Shown piece after piece: positions 12,501-24,375 of a stretch of DNA of 64,000 nucleotides. A program made the position numbers and the translations under genes. The notes below the pieces were generated by a model that saw only the letters and a program-made list of their open reading frames with translations, was not told the DNA's origin and searched no databases. Numbering within the stretch: position 1 is the stretch's first letter; every line of letters begins with the position of its first letter. Origin of the DNA: Paraphaeosphaeria minitans (Eukaryota > Ascomycota > Dothideomycetes > Pleosporales > Didymosphaeriaceae); the NCBI GenBank assembly GCA_015832175.1, contig WJXW01000008.1, positions 682,001-746,000 on the forward strand, in the 5' to 3' direction.

Positions 12501-14670
12501 CTACTAGAATCTAGGGATTTAATATCCTATTTATTAGTAGAAACTAATTAGGTTACTAATTAACCTAGCGTAGATAACTTAATCACGCTAAATAAAGCAG
12601 ATAACTTACTAGCGCGCTAAAGGCAAAGGCAGATCTATCTAGAGGTAAGTAGAATAAGTAGGCAAAATTATAGTAAAGCACTAGAAATTAACTAACTAAT
12701 AAATTACTATCTACTATTACAAAGATTAAGGAAGTAAAATAATTAGGACAATTAGCTAAGGGGTAGGTAGAAGCTAGGTGCTTATACACTAATTACTAAT
12801 TATCTTTAAAGTAATCTTAATATAATATTAGAGCACACGTTTATACTAGAAGTAGTAGAGGCCTAGTCTAAGTAAGAAAAGTATATTATACTAAATATAA
12901 TAGTATTTGCTTCTATACTTAGAAAAGCGCCTAGAGCGTCTTATATAGCTTAGACTTATAAAAACGAGCTTATACTAGAGCTAACCCTATAGAAACACCT
13001 TTATAATTATCTATATAGGAAGCTATTCCTCCTCACCACTTATAAGGAGATCTCGACGTTATAAGATAAAGGTACCTAGATAGAGATTAAATAATTAGAG
13101 GTGTTAGAGCGACTGCTCCCTTTAAAGTAGGTTTTTACCTATAAGTTTAATTAAAATAGATACTTTAAAAAGTGTAAAGCTTAAATTATTATAAAAGAAG
13201 ATCTTTAGAAAAAAAATACTCTCTACTCTACCTATACTACTACTTTAGTAGTAAGATCTTTTTAATTAGCTATAGCTCTAGCAGCAGAATTTAATCTAGA
13301 AATTTTATAATTTAGTATAGTAGGAGCGTTTCTAAATACTCTTATTACAGCTACTAATCTAGTAACTTATAAATTACCTAATAGTTTTAAAAAGCTAAGT
13401 ATATAAGATTAAATTAAGCTTTATATAGCTTAAGAGATTTACCACTTCTTTAGTATAAAGAATTTGTAAAATTACTTTAATCTTATAGACTTTTAGCTTT
13501 GCTAGAAGAGCTATGCCTTTTCTTTAATAGTAATTAAAATATTATTATTCTATTTTATATTAATAACATTCTTCTTCTCTATTATAAGAGTAAACAGAAA
13601 GAAGCCCTAGATTTTTAGAAGAAAATTGCGAACAAATACGAGATTAAATTAAAAGGACTAGTAGAGTAGTTTCTAGGTGTTTAAGTAATTAGAGATAGAG
13701 AAGTAAGATTAATTTTTCTAGTCTATAATACTTATATTAATAAGATTACAAAAAAGTTTAACCTTTTAAACTCTAGGAGCTTCCCTTTTACACCTCTATT
13801 AGTAGAAGATCTTATTCTAAGTATAGGAGAAGCTACTTCTTAATAAATAAAGCTCTTTTAAGAAGAGGTAGGATTAGCTCTCTATACAGTAATTATACTA
13901 CGCCTAGATATAGCCTTTACAGTGTTAAAGCTATTACACTTTTTAATAAATCTAAGTAAAAAACACTTTGCTACTATTAACTATATAATCCTTTACCTCT
14001 ATTAAACTAGATAGTAGGCTATAGTCTTTAGTGGCTATAATAGACCTAATCTGCTAATATGTGGAGATGCCTCTTTCGCTAATAATCTAATATTATAGTA
14101 ATCTTCTTATAGATATATTATTCTATTGTTTAGAGGAGCTATCCTATAGAAAGTAGCTTAATAGAATATAATTACTATTTTAATAATAGAAGCAGAGCTT
14201 CTAGCGCTTAAATATATAAGTAAAGAAGCTATAGTAATTAAGAAATTCTTTACTAAGCTTACTTTAGATCTAGGACCTTTATAGAAGGTTTATTATAACA
14301 ATCTTTAAACTATTTGTTTAGTAATTAGAAAGAACGAAAGAATTACTACTTAACTACACTATATAGATATTTGGAATATATAGTTATAGCAAGAGTATAT
14401 AAAAAGATTATTTTAAGTAGAATATTTTCTAACTAGCAAAATGCTAGCAGATAGCCTTATAAAGGCTCTTACTTATTAGTAGTTTAATAGATTTAAAAGG
14501 CTATTAAATCTATAAACTATAAGTAGAATAATTACAAAATAAGAGTAGGTAAGTAGAGAATTAATCTATTAACTACCTAGAATTATTAATTTAGAGCTAG
14601 GAAATAAGAAAAGAAAAAAAAAGAAAGAAAAGATTAGAAGGAGAATAAGAATTAAAAGAAGAGGAGATTA
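9550..14670 (+). pseudogene. Copia-1 copy 1 gag-pol, broken by RIP
   Basis: One long decayed frame. Gag ends with a zinc-knuckle remnant near 10360-10397 (C-L-Y-K-P-Y-T-Y, from CxxCxxxxH). The pre-integrase motif reads L-stop-H-L-stop-VEYI near 11150-11180 (family LWHRRLGHI), followed by the integrase core with IKEDFS (family TDDFS). The Copia reverse transcriptase has FSIVGAFLN (family QMDVKTAFLN). Its active site reads FYINNILLLY near 13546-13580, so both Asp of YVDD are now Asn. RNase H has DASFANN and EAELLAL. The frame ends in a lysine/arginine-rich tail at gga-gat-taa, 14665-14670. Gag start is not certain. No product can be made. Confidence 0.85.
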
Positions 14671-15299
14671 AAGAGCTTATCTATAAGCTTATAGACCCTT
14701 TTCCTCCTTTACTTAATTGTAGGGGTGCGAGAATCTCTCCTATAATTAGTAGTAGGAGATTCTCCCTATTCTCCTCCTCTCCTCCTCTCTATAGTAGGTA
14801 ATAGCTTACCCTAGCCTCCCCTCTTTTAATTAGTAATAGGTAATTCCTTACCCTAGCCTCCCCTCTTTTAATTAGTAGGAGGAAAAGCACTTACTTAGCC
14901 TCTACTCTACTTTAGAGCTAATAGGCTACTTATCTAGCTATTTTAATTAGTGTATTAGCTGCGACCGCGCTACTCTTTAATAGGTAGAGTAAGAAGGTAA
15001 TTACTCTATCCTCTACTAAAAATTAGCTAAGAAGGAGAGAGTAGGATAGTAGCTATATACTAAGCTTACTACTCTTAACTACTAGTAAGAAAAAGAGCTT
15101 ATAAGGCTACCTTAACCCTTTTATATAGCTTAATAATTAGCCTTTTTTATAAAAAGTATTAGCTAAACCTAAAAAGAATCTTAAAATAAAAAGCTTATAT
15201 TAGCACCTTCTAATAGTTAATAGCAGATAAAATCTATAGCTAGAGTCTAAATATACAGCTAGCTATAGAAATAATTAGTAAAATTAGCTAAAGTAATAG
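14671..15299. repeat. Copia-1 spacer after pol, with 42-bp tandem repeat
   Basis: No coding match. It contains two 42-bp units, 14797-14838 and 14839-14880, sharing taccctagcctcccctcttt. The rest shows nothing I recognise. In the minus copy the spacer lies at 26530-27150, but there the repeat is less regular. Confidence 0.6.
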
Positions 15300-15960
15300 G
15301 ATAATCCTATATATAGTAGTGTAAGAGTAGGTAAAATAGGTATAGTAGTACCTACCTAAGCTTAAAGCGTTATTATAGTAGCGTTTATTACTCTTTTCTA
15401 CTAGAGCTCCTTTTAAGTAGCCTAAGTAGCTTACTTATCTAAGAGCACTAAGCGATTGCTAGGGGCCTAGAGCTAGAGTAAAAAGAGCTAGTAGAGTAGA
15501 AGGAGTAAGAGGATCTTAGTAGGAGGATTAGGAGCTTTATTTAGCAGCTTTTACAGCCTTTACTACGCGTGCTTTAGCTAGGTTATTAGATATCTAAAAG
15601 AGTTAGCAAAGCTCTAAATAATAGAAAAAGCGTAAGGTAATAATTAGAAGAGAATATACTATAAGGTAGTAGGATTTAAAGGCTTAAACTAGTAGGCTTA
15701 AATTAGATAGAAAGTTAAAGCTTTAAAAGTAAAAGATTAAAGAGAGAAAATTAAGTGCTAGTAAAGGGCTTATATACTCTACTACTTATCTAATTATTAA
15801 GCGCTAAATACGCTCCCTTTTTACTACTTATTTCTTTTACTACTGCTCCTTTCTAATTAAAACGCGCCTACCTATTATACTTACTAGCTAGTAAGAGCGG
15901 GGAAATTACTTTATAGTTAATAGGAAGTAAGCAAAAAAAGCAGCGGAATAAAAGTGTTTA
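15300..15960 (+). pseudogene. Copia-1 downstream sense frame (ORF2)
   Basis: A second frame downstream of pol in the same direction, about 200 codons, open apart from TAG/TAA at Gln/Trp/Arg-like positions. It reads Glu/Lys/Gln-rich segments (ARGLELE-stop-KELVE) followed by RRIRSFI, LLQPLLRVL, RVSKALNNRKSV and ends near LLASKS. The reverse copy keeps the same reading at 25860-26500. Ty1/Copia elements do not normally need a frame here. It may be an accessory gene of the family or a captured host segment. I do not recognise the protein. Confidence 0.5.
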
Positions 15961-16255
15961 CGCTCTAGGCCTTTATACTACGCTTATAAGCTCTTAACCC
16001 ACTAAAAGAAGAGATTCTAGACATAATTTACAATAGGATTTATAATTTAAAAGATAAACAGCGATTGTTTTGCTTTTATAATAAATAGGGGGTAATAGAA
16101 TTGCTGTTCTTAAAATAAAAAGATTTAGAAGAATAATTCTTAATAGTTTTCTAATTTTTAAATAGCCTTTAGATAGTTTTTTAAAGATCTTTAGAAAGGA
16201 TTTAGATAATTACAGATTACTTCTTAGAATAGGTAATCCGCTTTAAGTAATAACT

Positions 16256-16265
16256 TAGGGGGTGT
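16256..16265 (+). promoter_or_regulatory. Copia-1 polypurine tract
   Basis: taggggg-tg type purine run directly before the 3' LTR. The same tract is mirrored at 25551-25560 in the minus copy. It is the expected primer for plus-strand synthesis. Confidence 0.7.
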
Positions 16266-16459
16266 GTTAAAGTAAAACACTCACTTCTATAATTCTTTCT
16301 AGATCTACTAATTTATATTACGGGATTCTTGCTAAGAGGCTCGTTTCTTTTGTATATAGTCTGCCCTTTTGGCATCCTTTCTTACAATTAGCTATTTGTA
16401 TTCTTTACAACTCTGCTCCTGAATATCCTGTGATAGTTCGAGCCCTTTTTACCACAACA
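16266..16459 (+). repeat. Copia-1 3' LTR
   Basis: 194 bp, starts tgttaaagtaaaacactc and ends accacaaca, one base shorter than the 5' LTR. The terminal CA is intact here. Confidence 0.92.
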
Positions 16460-16850
16460 TAATAGTATACTATTAATCCTTAAATACTTAATTGCAGATT
16501 AAGCTAAACTAACACTAATTAGTAGTTAATTCTAATTAACTATAAACTAGTAAGGTCCAAAGACAGAGCGCCCTATAAGCTAGATACACAGGCTCTATAT
16601 TATTACCTTTACTAGAGATTAAATTTTATATTATATAATAAGTAGAAATAAAGCGCGTATATTTATAAAGAGTTATATAATCGAGTTTAAGCTATTCTAT
16701 AGAAAAGAAAGGAGATAGTAAACCCCCTTATAACCCTAAAAAACACGTTACATAATTAAACTAGTGATAACTAAACGTAAACACGTTGCATAATTAAACT
16801 AGTAATAACTAAACGTAGACACGTTGCATAACTAAGAAAGATAATAATAA
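16460..16850 (+). repeat. Copia-2 LTR end and leader, with 38-bp tandem repeat
   Basis: 16460-16513 is the reverse of 8790-8843 and contains the 14-bp palindrome aatagtatactatt. The leader then holds 38-bp units at 16743-16780 and 16781-16818 plus a partial third at 16819-16835, each starting acacgtt(a/g)cataa. No frame is seen before about 16850. Confidence 0.6.
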
Positions 16851-18378
16851 TATAGCTTTAAGACTAAGAGACTTCCTAAAGGAACTACAACCTAAAGACG
16901 TTATATAATAATTAATACTACCTCTTTAGTAAGAAGATAAAGTAATATAGCTTTAATAAGTAGAGGAAGTAATAAATATTAAAGCTATTACTTTAAGAGG
17001 AGAGATCGCACAAAAGTACTAGATAGATAAAGTAGATCTATATAGCTATCTACCCCCTTCTCTAAAATAGCTAAACACTTATATAGTGTATATAATTGCG
17101 TAATATGGCGTAAGCAGCTTTAAAGGTAAAGAGGTAATTTCTTCTTTTACTAAACATTTTAATAACTAGAAGAAGAGAACTTTTAATAAAATTAGTTTTA
17201 TAGTAAGAAGAGGGCTTATTGCTTTTCTTTTAAAAAAAAGGCTTTATTACTACTAATACTATAATAAAGGATACTTATATAAAGAAACTCTTTAAACTAT
17301 TATAGCTTAACTATAAGCTATAGACCCTTTATATAATAACACTATAACTGTAACCTAAACTACTTCGCACAATCCTAATAATGTAACCTACACTATCTAT
17401 AAGTAATACATATATATATAGAGCACAGCTAGGGCCCATCCCTATATATGTAAGGACAGAGACACTATATATAAAGCTACACTAGTAGTAGTAGCCTAAA
17501 ACCTAGACTGCTTTTGCCTAATAAACTATATTATATAAAAAGGCTAGACACTTTTAGTCTCTTTAATAACTAGGAGATTATGCTTATATCTAGCTAGATA
17601 AAATTATCCTCTTTTAGAAGGCTTAGAGTAAAGAGAATAACTACACTAGTAGGCTGTATAATATTCTAGTAGATAAGGTAAGAACCTTTACAGAACTATA
17701 TTATAGGCTAGGTATACTATAGGACTAGTATATAAATATTTTCCTAGGAATTTTTTCTAATTATGCAACCACCTACTACTTCTATAATATTAGACTAGAA
17801 CTTCTATAGAATAAATTGTACAATAGACTAAATAGGCACTTTAACACTAGTGTTAATTATAATTAGTACTAAATAGACTAAACTACTCTTACCTTTAAAC
17901 ACTATAAAAGGGATAATTTAGCTGCTATATTATATAAGGCCCTAGAAGTAATAATTAATAAGCTTACCTTAGCCTAAAGGGCTTTTAGATAAGGCTTTAG
18001 TAGTAAACTATAACTACATACTACTATTATATAAGTATACTATAGCTATCTTAACCTTAAATAAGCTATATTTAACCCTAAAAATATAGTAGAAAGCTTA
18101 CTTAGTAACCTTTATGCGTTACTCTAAGTTACTAAAAATAGAAAGAAGTTATAGTTCCTCTAAAATAGTAAAGAGGTGCACTACACTAATTAATAATATA
18201 ATAATTCTAATTATATAAGAGGATCTAGCCCCTCTAGAGGCAGAATAACCTTTAGACTAAAAGAAAGAGGTAACTTTAGAAGTTTAAGCTCTTATATAGA
18301 GTAGAAATGCTTTATATACTATAAAGAAAGATACTAGTCTACTAAGTATCTACTAAAGGATACCTAGTAAGCTAGAAG
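16850..18378 (+). pseudogene. Copia-2 gag with zinc knuckle, truncated
   Basis: Decayed gag-like frame. The best part is about 17890-18378, reading through YKRDNLAAILYKALEVII, an Arg/Gly/Ser-rich stretch (RGSSPSRGRITFRLKERG), then KCFIYYKERY-stop-STKY. With RIP changes reversed this is a CX2CX4HX4C knuckle followed by a WST-type motif that I associate with fungal Copia gag proteins. It stops just after the knuckle, where LTR-C begins at 18379, so protease onward is missing. The first 600 bp are less certain and may be leader. Confidence 0.55.
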
Positions 18379-18598
18379 TGTGAGGTCTAGTTATAGGCAA
18401 TAGTACTTGCTTCACACCAGGAAGGACAGTAAAAGAATAACTCTAGTAATATTAATAGAATAATACTTGTCTTGTGTTAAGTTAACGCGCAGCGTAGGTT
18501 TTGCGCAGCTAGCTTACTTAGCGTATAGACCCTTTATAAGGCCTTAGCGCTAGATACTATAACACTATAATAATATTATAATCTACCTATTATAGAAC
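18379..18598 (+). repeat. LTR-C with short leader, forward copy
   Basis: 18379-18564 is a 186-bp unit with TG...CA ends (tgtgaggtct ... ataaca). It matches 24190-24375 in reverse with mostly RIP-type differences. The next 34 bp (ctataataat...) also match in reverse (24156-24189). The repeated unit is therefore LTR plus leader, which is what remains when an element is cut just after its 5' LTR. No target duplication is visible (agaag before, ctata after the LTR). Confidence 0.65.
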
Positions 18599-18939
18599 CT
18601 CCCTCTCTAGCTGCAGCCCTCTATAGTATACTATAGCCTTAATAAAAACCTCACTCTATAGGAAAGGAAAAGAGTGTCTATAGAGGTGCGCGTTGCGTAC
18701 GTAATAGTAGTATATTATAAGTAAATAGCGCACGTTGTAAATACATTATACGTATTATTTATTATAAAGCTCTTACGCCTTCTATTTACTATAGCCTCTT
18801 ATAATATAGGGTAACATGGCTATATAGTGTTAATATTATTTTAGTCTTTATATGCTCTCTACCTACACAATATATATATAACTTATTCTTAGTATAGATA
18901 GAGCACTTAATCTTTAAATAACCCCCTTAATTACCTAAG

Positions 18940-19800
18940 ATGCTATACTACCTAGTACCTAAATATATTAAGAAGTCTAATCTCTATAATACTGCTACTT
19001 TTACGTTTAGCAGAGATACTAAGTACGTAAACTATAATATAGTGCTTATAACTTATATACGCTATGCATAGAACTTAGTAAAGCTTTTTAAAAACTATAC
19101 TAAAGATAATAATAAGCGCTGTAACTATTATATTAAAAGTAATTATAGAGGGTATAACTTAGTATGTCTAGAGTTGCGCGTTATATATACGCTTTAGCTA
19201 ATACTTATAGGTCCTAAAGGCGATAAATAGGCGTCTTAATTACTTATACGCCTTTCGTAACTACTACTATATTATAATTATAAAGACCCTAGGTAGGCAG
19301 CGTAAGATAGATAAGCGTATAAAAGTAGTAGGCCTAAAGCTAGCTTATTACTAGAAGTAATTTAACTTAGAGCTAGCTAACTACTAGCGTGTTATAGCTT
19401 ATATTAGTATACCTATAAGTGTAGTAATCTAGGTGCCTACTACTAGCCCTTCGTATTTAGGCTTAATTCTAGTAAAGCAGCGTTAGATTACTAATACTCT
19501 TAAAGTAGTTATTCCCTTTATATAATAAATAGTAAGTTCGCACCTTTCCTATACTTAAAACGCATACTAATAACTTATTCTAGATTAATCTAGCGTCTAC
19601 TCCTTGCTGTAATAAGGGCAACTTAGATAATAGCGATAAAAAGAGTAGGAAAGAAGTTACTACTAAAGGTGTAGTAGGCAAGAATAGTAAGGATAGTAAG
19701 AATAATAAAGATAATAAGTAGTAAAGGCGTAAGTAGCGTATAGTTTAGTTAGATTACTTCTTAGAAGCTAGCCTATAGGCCTTAAGTAAATACCCCTAAT
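18940..19800 (+). pseudogene. Antisense frame of Gypsy-2
   Basis: This frame lies beyond the chromodomain and reads against pol. It starts at an ATG (18940) with MLYYLVPKYIKKSNLYNTA. It stays readable for about 200 codons with TAG/TAA at Trp-like places (for example YTL-stop-LILIGPKGDK). The end, in another frame, is Lys/Asn/Ser-rich (NSDKKSRKEVTTKG near 19625-19670). The plus-strand copy keeps the same frame in reverse (44376 down to about 43490), with ATG changed to ATA. It is not a pol domain. I do not recognise the protein. An accessory or antisense-regulatory gene of the element is possible. Confidence 0.5.
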
Positions 19801-19929
19801 AAGCTATAAGTGCTCCCTAAGCTATAGTGCTTTGTAATAATATATATTATATCTATATTCTATATACTTTTATTATATTCTTTACCTCTTCTTTATATAC
19901 ATAGCTCTTTTCCCTTTAAAGGTTTAAAC

Positions 19930-22900
19930 TAGGTTATCTATATCTTTAAAGTTTAACTCTAGAATCTAGGTATCCTAAGTTTTATTATAGCTTTTCTAGT
20001 AGAGTAGGTATTACTTTTACCCCTTTCTTATTTACTTAGCTAGGATTTCTTCTACTTTCTAGGCTTTTCCTCCTTTAGGTGTAACCTCTAGTAGCTAGGT
20101 ATTAATATTTTCTACTCCTAGCCTTAGTTTCTATTATTTAAGAAGGGAAATGTAAAATACCTTATAAATGCGATAGTGTAGTAAAAAGAGTAGGCAGTAT
20201 ACCTACGTTCTAACTACGTCCTATACTTAGAAGGGCCTAATAAATTTTCTTAATAGCTTTTTACTTAGTTATTAAAGCATATATATATTTTTTATACTAA
20301 GTAGAACTAAGTTGCCTCTCTAGAATAACTTTTACTTATACTTCTTATTATAGTACTAGCTCTAATACTTTTATACTAAGTATAGGTGCTCTATAAGCAA
20401 TACGTGTGCGCTATATATATATTTTACTCTCTTAACTGTATCTAGTAGCTCCCCCTTTAGCCTACTATCTATAGGAGCCGTAGTGAGGATAGGGTGCTTA
20501 CTATATACTATATAGAAAGGCGCTATTTTTATTAAATTATAGATAGAGTTGTTGTATGCAAATTAAGCTGTTAGGAGTAGTTTAACCTAGTTTATTTATA
20601 GAGGTATAATAAATATATAAAGGTATTATTTAAGCGTCTAATTCTAGCGCTCTATTTACCTATCTATTTAGGGGTGGAAAGTAGTGCTAAGCCTACACTT
20701 TACTTGTAGTTAGTAGCATATTTCTACCTAAAAAGTAGAGGTAAAGGTAGAGCCTCTATTAGATATAATACCATTCTAAATACTAAACTTTAAAATAACC
20801 TTTTAGAAGTAGGCTTCTATAAATTCCTTTACATTTTATATTTTTTATACAGGGATATAGATAGCTATTTTAAAGAAGTAGTATATAATTATAAAAATTG
20901 TATTAAAAGCGCAGCTGCCTTAATTCTTTACTAGTAGAAATCTAGTTATAAAGTCTAGTAAGACTTCCTTAAAGATATCCTTTAGCGTTAAAAGAGGTAA
21001 TAGCTAGCTATACTTATTATACCTTAGAGCTTTACTCCTTTAGTAAATAGTATAAGTTCTTATGTACTTCTAAATATCTTAACCTATAAGAGGCTAATAG
21101 TAGGTCCTTTTAATAGCCTTAAGCGTTCTACGTGCGCTAAAGTGGCCTGCTATATATATATTATAGTGCTAGAACAAAATCTCTTACCTAATTACTAGTT
21201 TATCTAGGATGTATAATCTACTATTGTACTTTAGGACTTCTATTTTATTAAGGCACTATACTTACACTTTACTACTATTTTAAGTGCTTCTCTTACGCCT
21301 TAAGCTAGTAATATACTTAATAGTAAAAGCGTTCCTTTGCTAAAGCTACTAAACTTTAGTAATAAAATTAGACTTTTTTATTATAGGTTTACTACTAACT
21401 AATATTTTAGCTAGTAAGCGTAGTACGTATAGTGTGCATATTATAGCACTAGTAGTAGGGACTCTTATAGCTCTATAAATATTAGCAATATGCGTTTTAT
21501 ATACGCCTAATAAGCTTAGCTTATTTATAGATCTGCTTACTCTACTATACTTAGTCCTCTACAGTATTTTGTTCTATAGGGTAGGTAATAAATAGGTTAG
21601 TAATAGGTTTTCTTATATATAATCTACCCTTCTTAATAGTCTATTTACTAGGTTTATTTTCCCTAGGCAGTGTTTTACTTTAAAATTAAAAGCTACTAGG
21701 TACATCGCCTATTATACTTATTATAGGTTTAGCTTCTATATAGCGCGCATACTACGCAAGTTATTATAGTTACTTAGTACTTAAATTATATACTATATAC
21801 TATCTAGATAATATCTCTATTACTTAAAGCAGTAGATAATAGCAAAGAGCTTAAAGTTATATACTTTATGATTTAGCTCTGCTACTTAAAGTTTTCTTAA
21901 TATAAAAGTAACTAGGTGCTACTTCTAGTCCTTAAATAGCTGCAAAAGGATACTATATATTATAAAAGTAGATACGTTAGTCTCTAATTAGATTAGTAGC
22001 GCAGGGTTAAAGTAGCGTAAAATAGGCGCACTTAAGAAGCGCGTTTTAAGTATTTTAAAAGTATTATTAGCTTCTACTAACTATTAAAACACTTAGTCCT
22101 TTTTAAGTAATTCTAAAAGAGGAGCAGTTTCTTGCGTATATACTTTAATAAATTACCTATAAAAGTTTATAAAGTCTAGAAATAACTAGAGCTCTTAGAT
22201 ACTAGTTAGCTATAGTTATTCTATAATAGTTACTATATATATAGGATTAGCGCAGATTCCTTACGTAGTTATAATAAAACTAAGGAAGTAGACTTTGCCT
22301 AAAGTAAATATGCACTTAGTTAAATTAATAAAAAGTTTAGCCTTACGCAGTAATTTAAGTATAGTATAGATAGCACGCTAATAAAGCGTAAAATCCTTAT
22401 TATAGGTATAGATAAGTATATTATCTAGGTATATAATATATATATAATCTAGGTGTAGTGCTAGTGCTTTATTAATATATGCCTAGAAGCTTATAGTGGC
22501 ATAAGTTAAACTAAATAGTATTACTAAGTATTTAAAGTAGCTATAGCAAGTTTAGAATATAGTTTTCTACTTATCTCCTGCCTAGATCTAAATTCTATAG
22601 TAGGCGTTGCAAAGATTAAGGGTTATATAATAGTATACGCCTAATAGGTAGTTAAGCGTCTCTTTAACTAAAAGTAGTAGGTAATAATTTTTAATAGTAA
22701 TTACGTTAAGGCCCTAATAATCTACGTAAAGCTATAGTATGCTATCTTTTTTAGAGGCGAATAGAATTAGTGCTCTAGCTAGGCTAGTGCTATACCTAAT
22801 TTATCTCTTTTTTAAGGCATCTTCTAGATACTTCTAAAGTACCTTAAGCTCCTACTTTAAGAGATTATAAAGTAGCCTATAAGGAGGCTCCTTTCCCTCT

Positions 22901-24155
22901 ATAATAGGAATAGCATAATTAGACTCCTCAAAATTTAGTAGGGTAGACGCTGCTTTTTTATTAAATACGTTACTATATTCGCGTAATACGTTAGGAATAC
23001 ATAGTACTTATACTACATATACTTTATTAATGCGCGCTAGGTGCTCTAAACTTACACTAGTTATCTATAAGACCTTTAGAAGAAATAAATCTAAGCTAGT
23101 ATACTTTATATTATTTTTAAAGTCCCTTATAGTCATAAGCTATATTAAAGCTATAGTATAGCTTTAGTGCTATGTTTATAAGCTGTAATTAAAGTAGATA
23201 TTACTTTCTTATAGAAAGGGGTTACTAAGTAAGAGAGGAATCCTTTCCTTATTAACACTATAGACTGTAGTCTTTGTTCTGCGTTTTACCCCTATATTGT
23301 TTATAATATACACCTAGAGTGTATAGGCAGCGTAGGTACTTTGCTTTTAGGCCTTAATCTATTCTAGTTTAGGGAGCTTAGCCCCTTTAATAGGCTTTAA
23401 TTTCATTTTAATAGCAATAATTTAGCTAATTAGGCTAATATTAGCCTATAGGTTAAGAATTATTTAGAGTTCCCTCTCTAGACCTATGTCTCTAGCTACG
23501 CTATACGTGCGCTTTATACCTAGTAAGATATAAATTAGTAAGCGCCTTACTATACTTAGATTATAAGTAAGACTTAGCCTTTTCCCGTATAGTTTACTTA
23601 TACAGGAATTTAGTTAGAATTACTACCTTTATATTTATTAGTATAGTAGCTAGTTTTATAGCACTTATAGTAAGTAATACTTTTCTTATTTTAGGTCTTG
23701 CTATTGCTTTTAGATATTTAGTAGTTTAGTGTAGTATTTTTAGATTTCTTTAATATATAATATAGGCTTAACTCCTATATTATAGGTGCGTAGCGTAGGT
23801 TTCGCTTAAGCGTAGAGCCCAAAGCGATAAGGTCTTTCCTAGTTATAGGCACCTAATAGTAGTTAGTAATAGTTCTCTATAGCTTAGGTTTAAGCTTAGA
23901 GAAGAAGTGCTATACTTTTTACTCCTTAGTATAAGGTGTAAATTAATTTTTAAAAATATTAAGATAAGTTATAAAGGAGTAAATAGTTTAGTCTCTTTAC
24001 TATATTACCTAAGTATACGCTATAGCTACTTCTAGGCTATAATTTACTAGGTCTAAAAGTAAGTTAAGTATATACTACTTAAAGTACTTCTAGATAGGTA
24101 TTTCTCCCTTAGCTTTAAAGGTGCGCTTATAGTGTGTATACTATAGTTTCTTTAA
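19930..24155 (-). pseudogene. Gypsy-2 minus copy gag-pol, broken by RIP
   Basis: From right to left the order is as follows. The gag end is at 23710-24155. A zinc knuckle lies near 23632-23680 (reverse of CYKxxSYYANKY). Reverse transcriptase has its YLDN box at 22420-22431 (family YLDD). RNase H is near 21600-21950. Integrase has its first Asp block near 20930-20960, and the chromodomain is at about 19935-20120. Stops break every domain. Gag lacks its first few hundred bases. It is collinear with the plus copy, so the domain order is certain. Confidence 0.8.
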
Positions 24156-24375
24156 GTCGTGTAACGGGTAGATTACGATATTATTATAGTGTTGTGGTAT
24201 CTAGCGCCAAGGCCTTATAGAGGGTCTGTGCGCTAAGCGAGCTAGCTACGCAAAACCTACGCCACGCGTTAACTTAACATAAGATAAGTATTATTCTATT
24301 AATATTACTAGAGTTATCCTTTTACTGTCCTTCCTAGTGTGAAGTAAGTACTATTGCCTATAACTAGACTTTACA
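24156..24375 (-). repeat. LTR-C with short leader, inverted copy
   Basis: 24190-24375 (tgttgtgg ... ttaca) is the less mutated LTR-C copy. 24156-24189 is its leader (revcomp contains cgtaatctacccgttacac). It faces the forward copy at 18379. The Gypsy-2 minus copy ends exactly at the leader border, and plus-strand Gypsy-2 sequence begins on the other side. Confidence 0.65.

Larger units (their letters stand above)
9147..16459 (+). mobile_element. Copia-1 copy 1, full length
   Basis: A complete Ty1/Copia element, 7313 bp, plus strand, with LTRs at 9147-9341 and 16266-16459. The internal order is primer site, gag with zinc knuckle, integrase, reverse transcriptase, RNase H. Integrase before reverse transcriptase is the Copia order. 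A further sense frame follows, then a polypurine tract. It pairs with the minus-strand copy 25356-32682. Flanking bases (ctttt before, taata after) do not match, and the flanks carry the same LTR-like sequence in inverted orientation, so the locus was rearranged after insertion. Confidence 0.9.
18599..24155 (-). mobile_element. Gypsy-2 minus-strand copy, without its own LTRs
   Basis: A long Gypsy-2 copy running from the 3' region (left) to gag (right). It is collinear in reverse with the split plus-strand copy at 24775-44584. It contains no nested insert, so it supplies empty sites for inserts in the plus copy: 23707-23711 for Copia-1 copy 2, near 22960-22985 for the solo LTR, and 18732-18736 for Gypsy-1 copy 3. 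Both ends are replaced by LTR-C units facing inward. Confidence 0.75.

Noticed and set aside
14605..14670. Lys/Arg-rich end of Copia-1 pol as a separate small basic protein
   Set aside because: It is in frame with RNase H and present at the same place in both copies, so it is the pol tail.
18379..24375. DNA transposon with 220-bp terminal inverted repeats carrying Gypsy-2
   Set aside because: The repeats have LTR-type TG...CA ends plus leader, no target duplication flanks the unit, and no transposase is seen. Rearranged LTR-C elements fit better.
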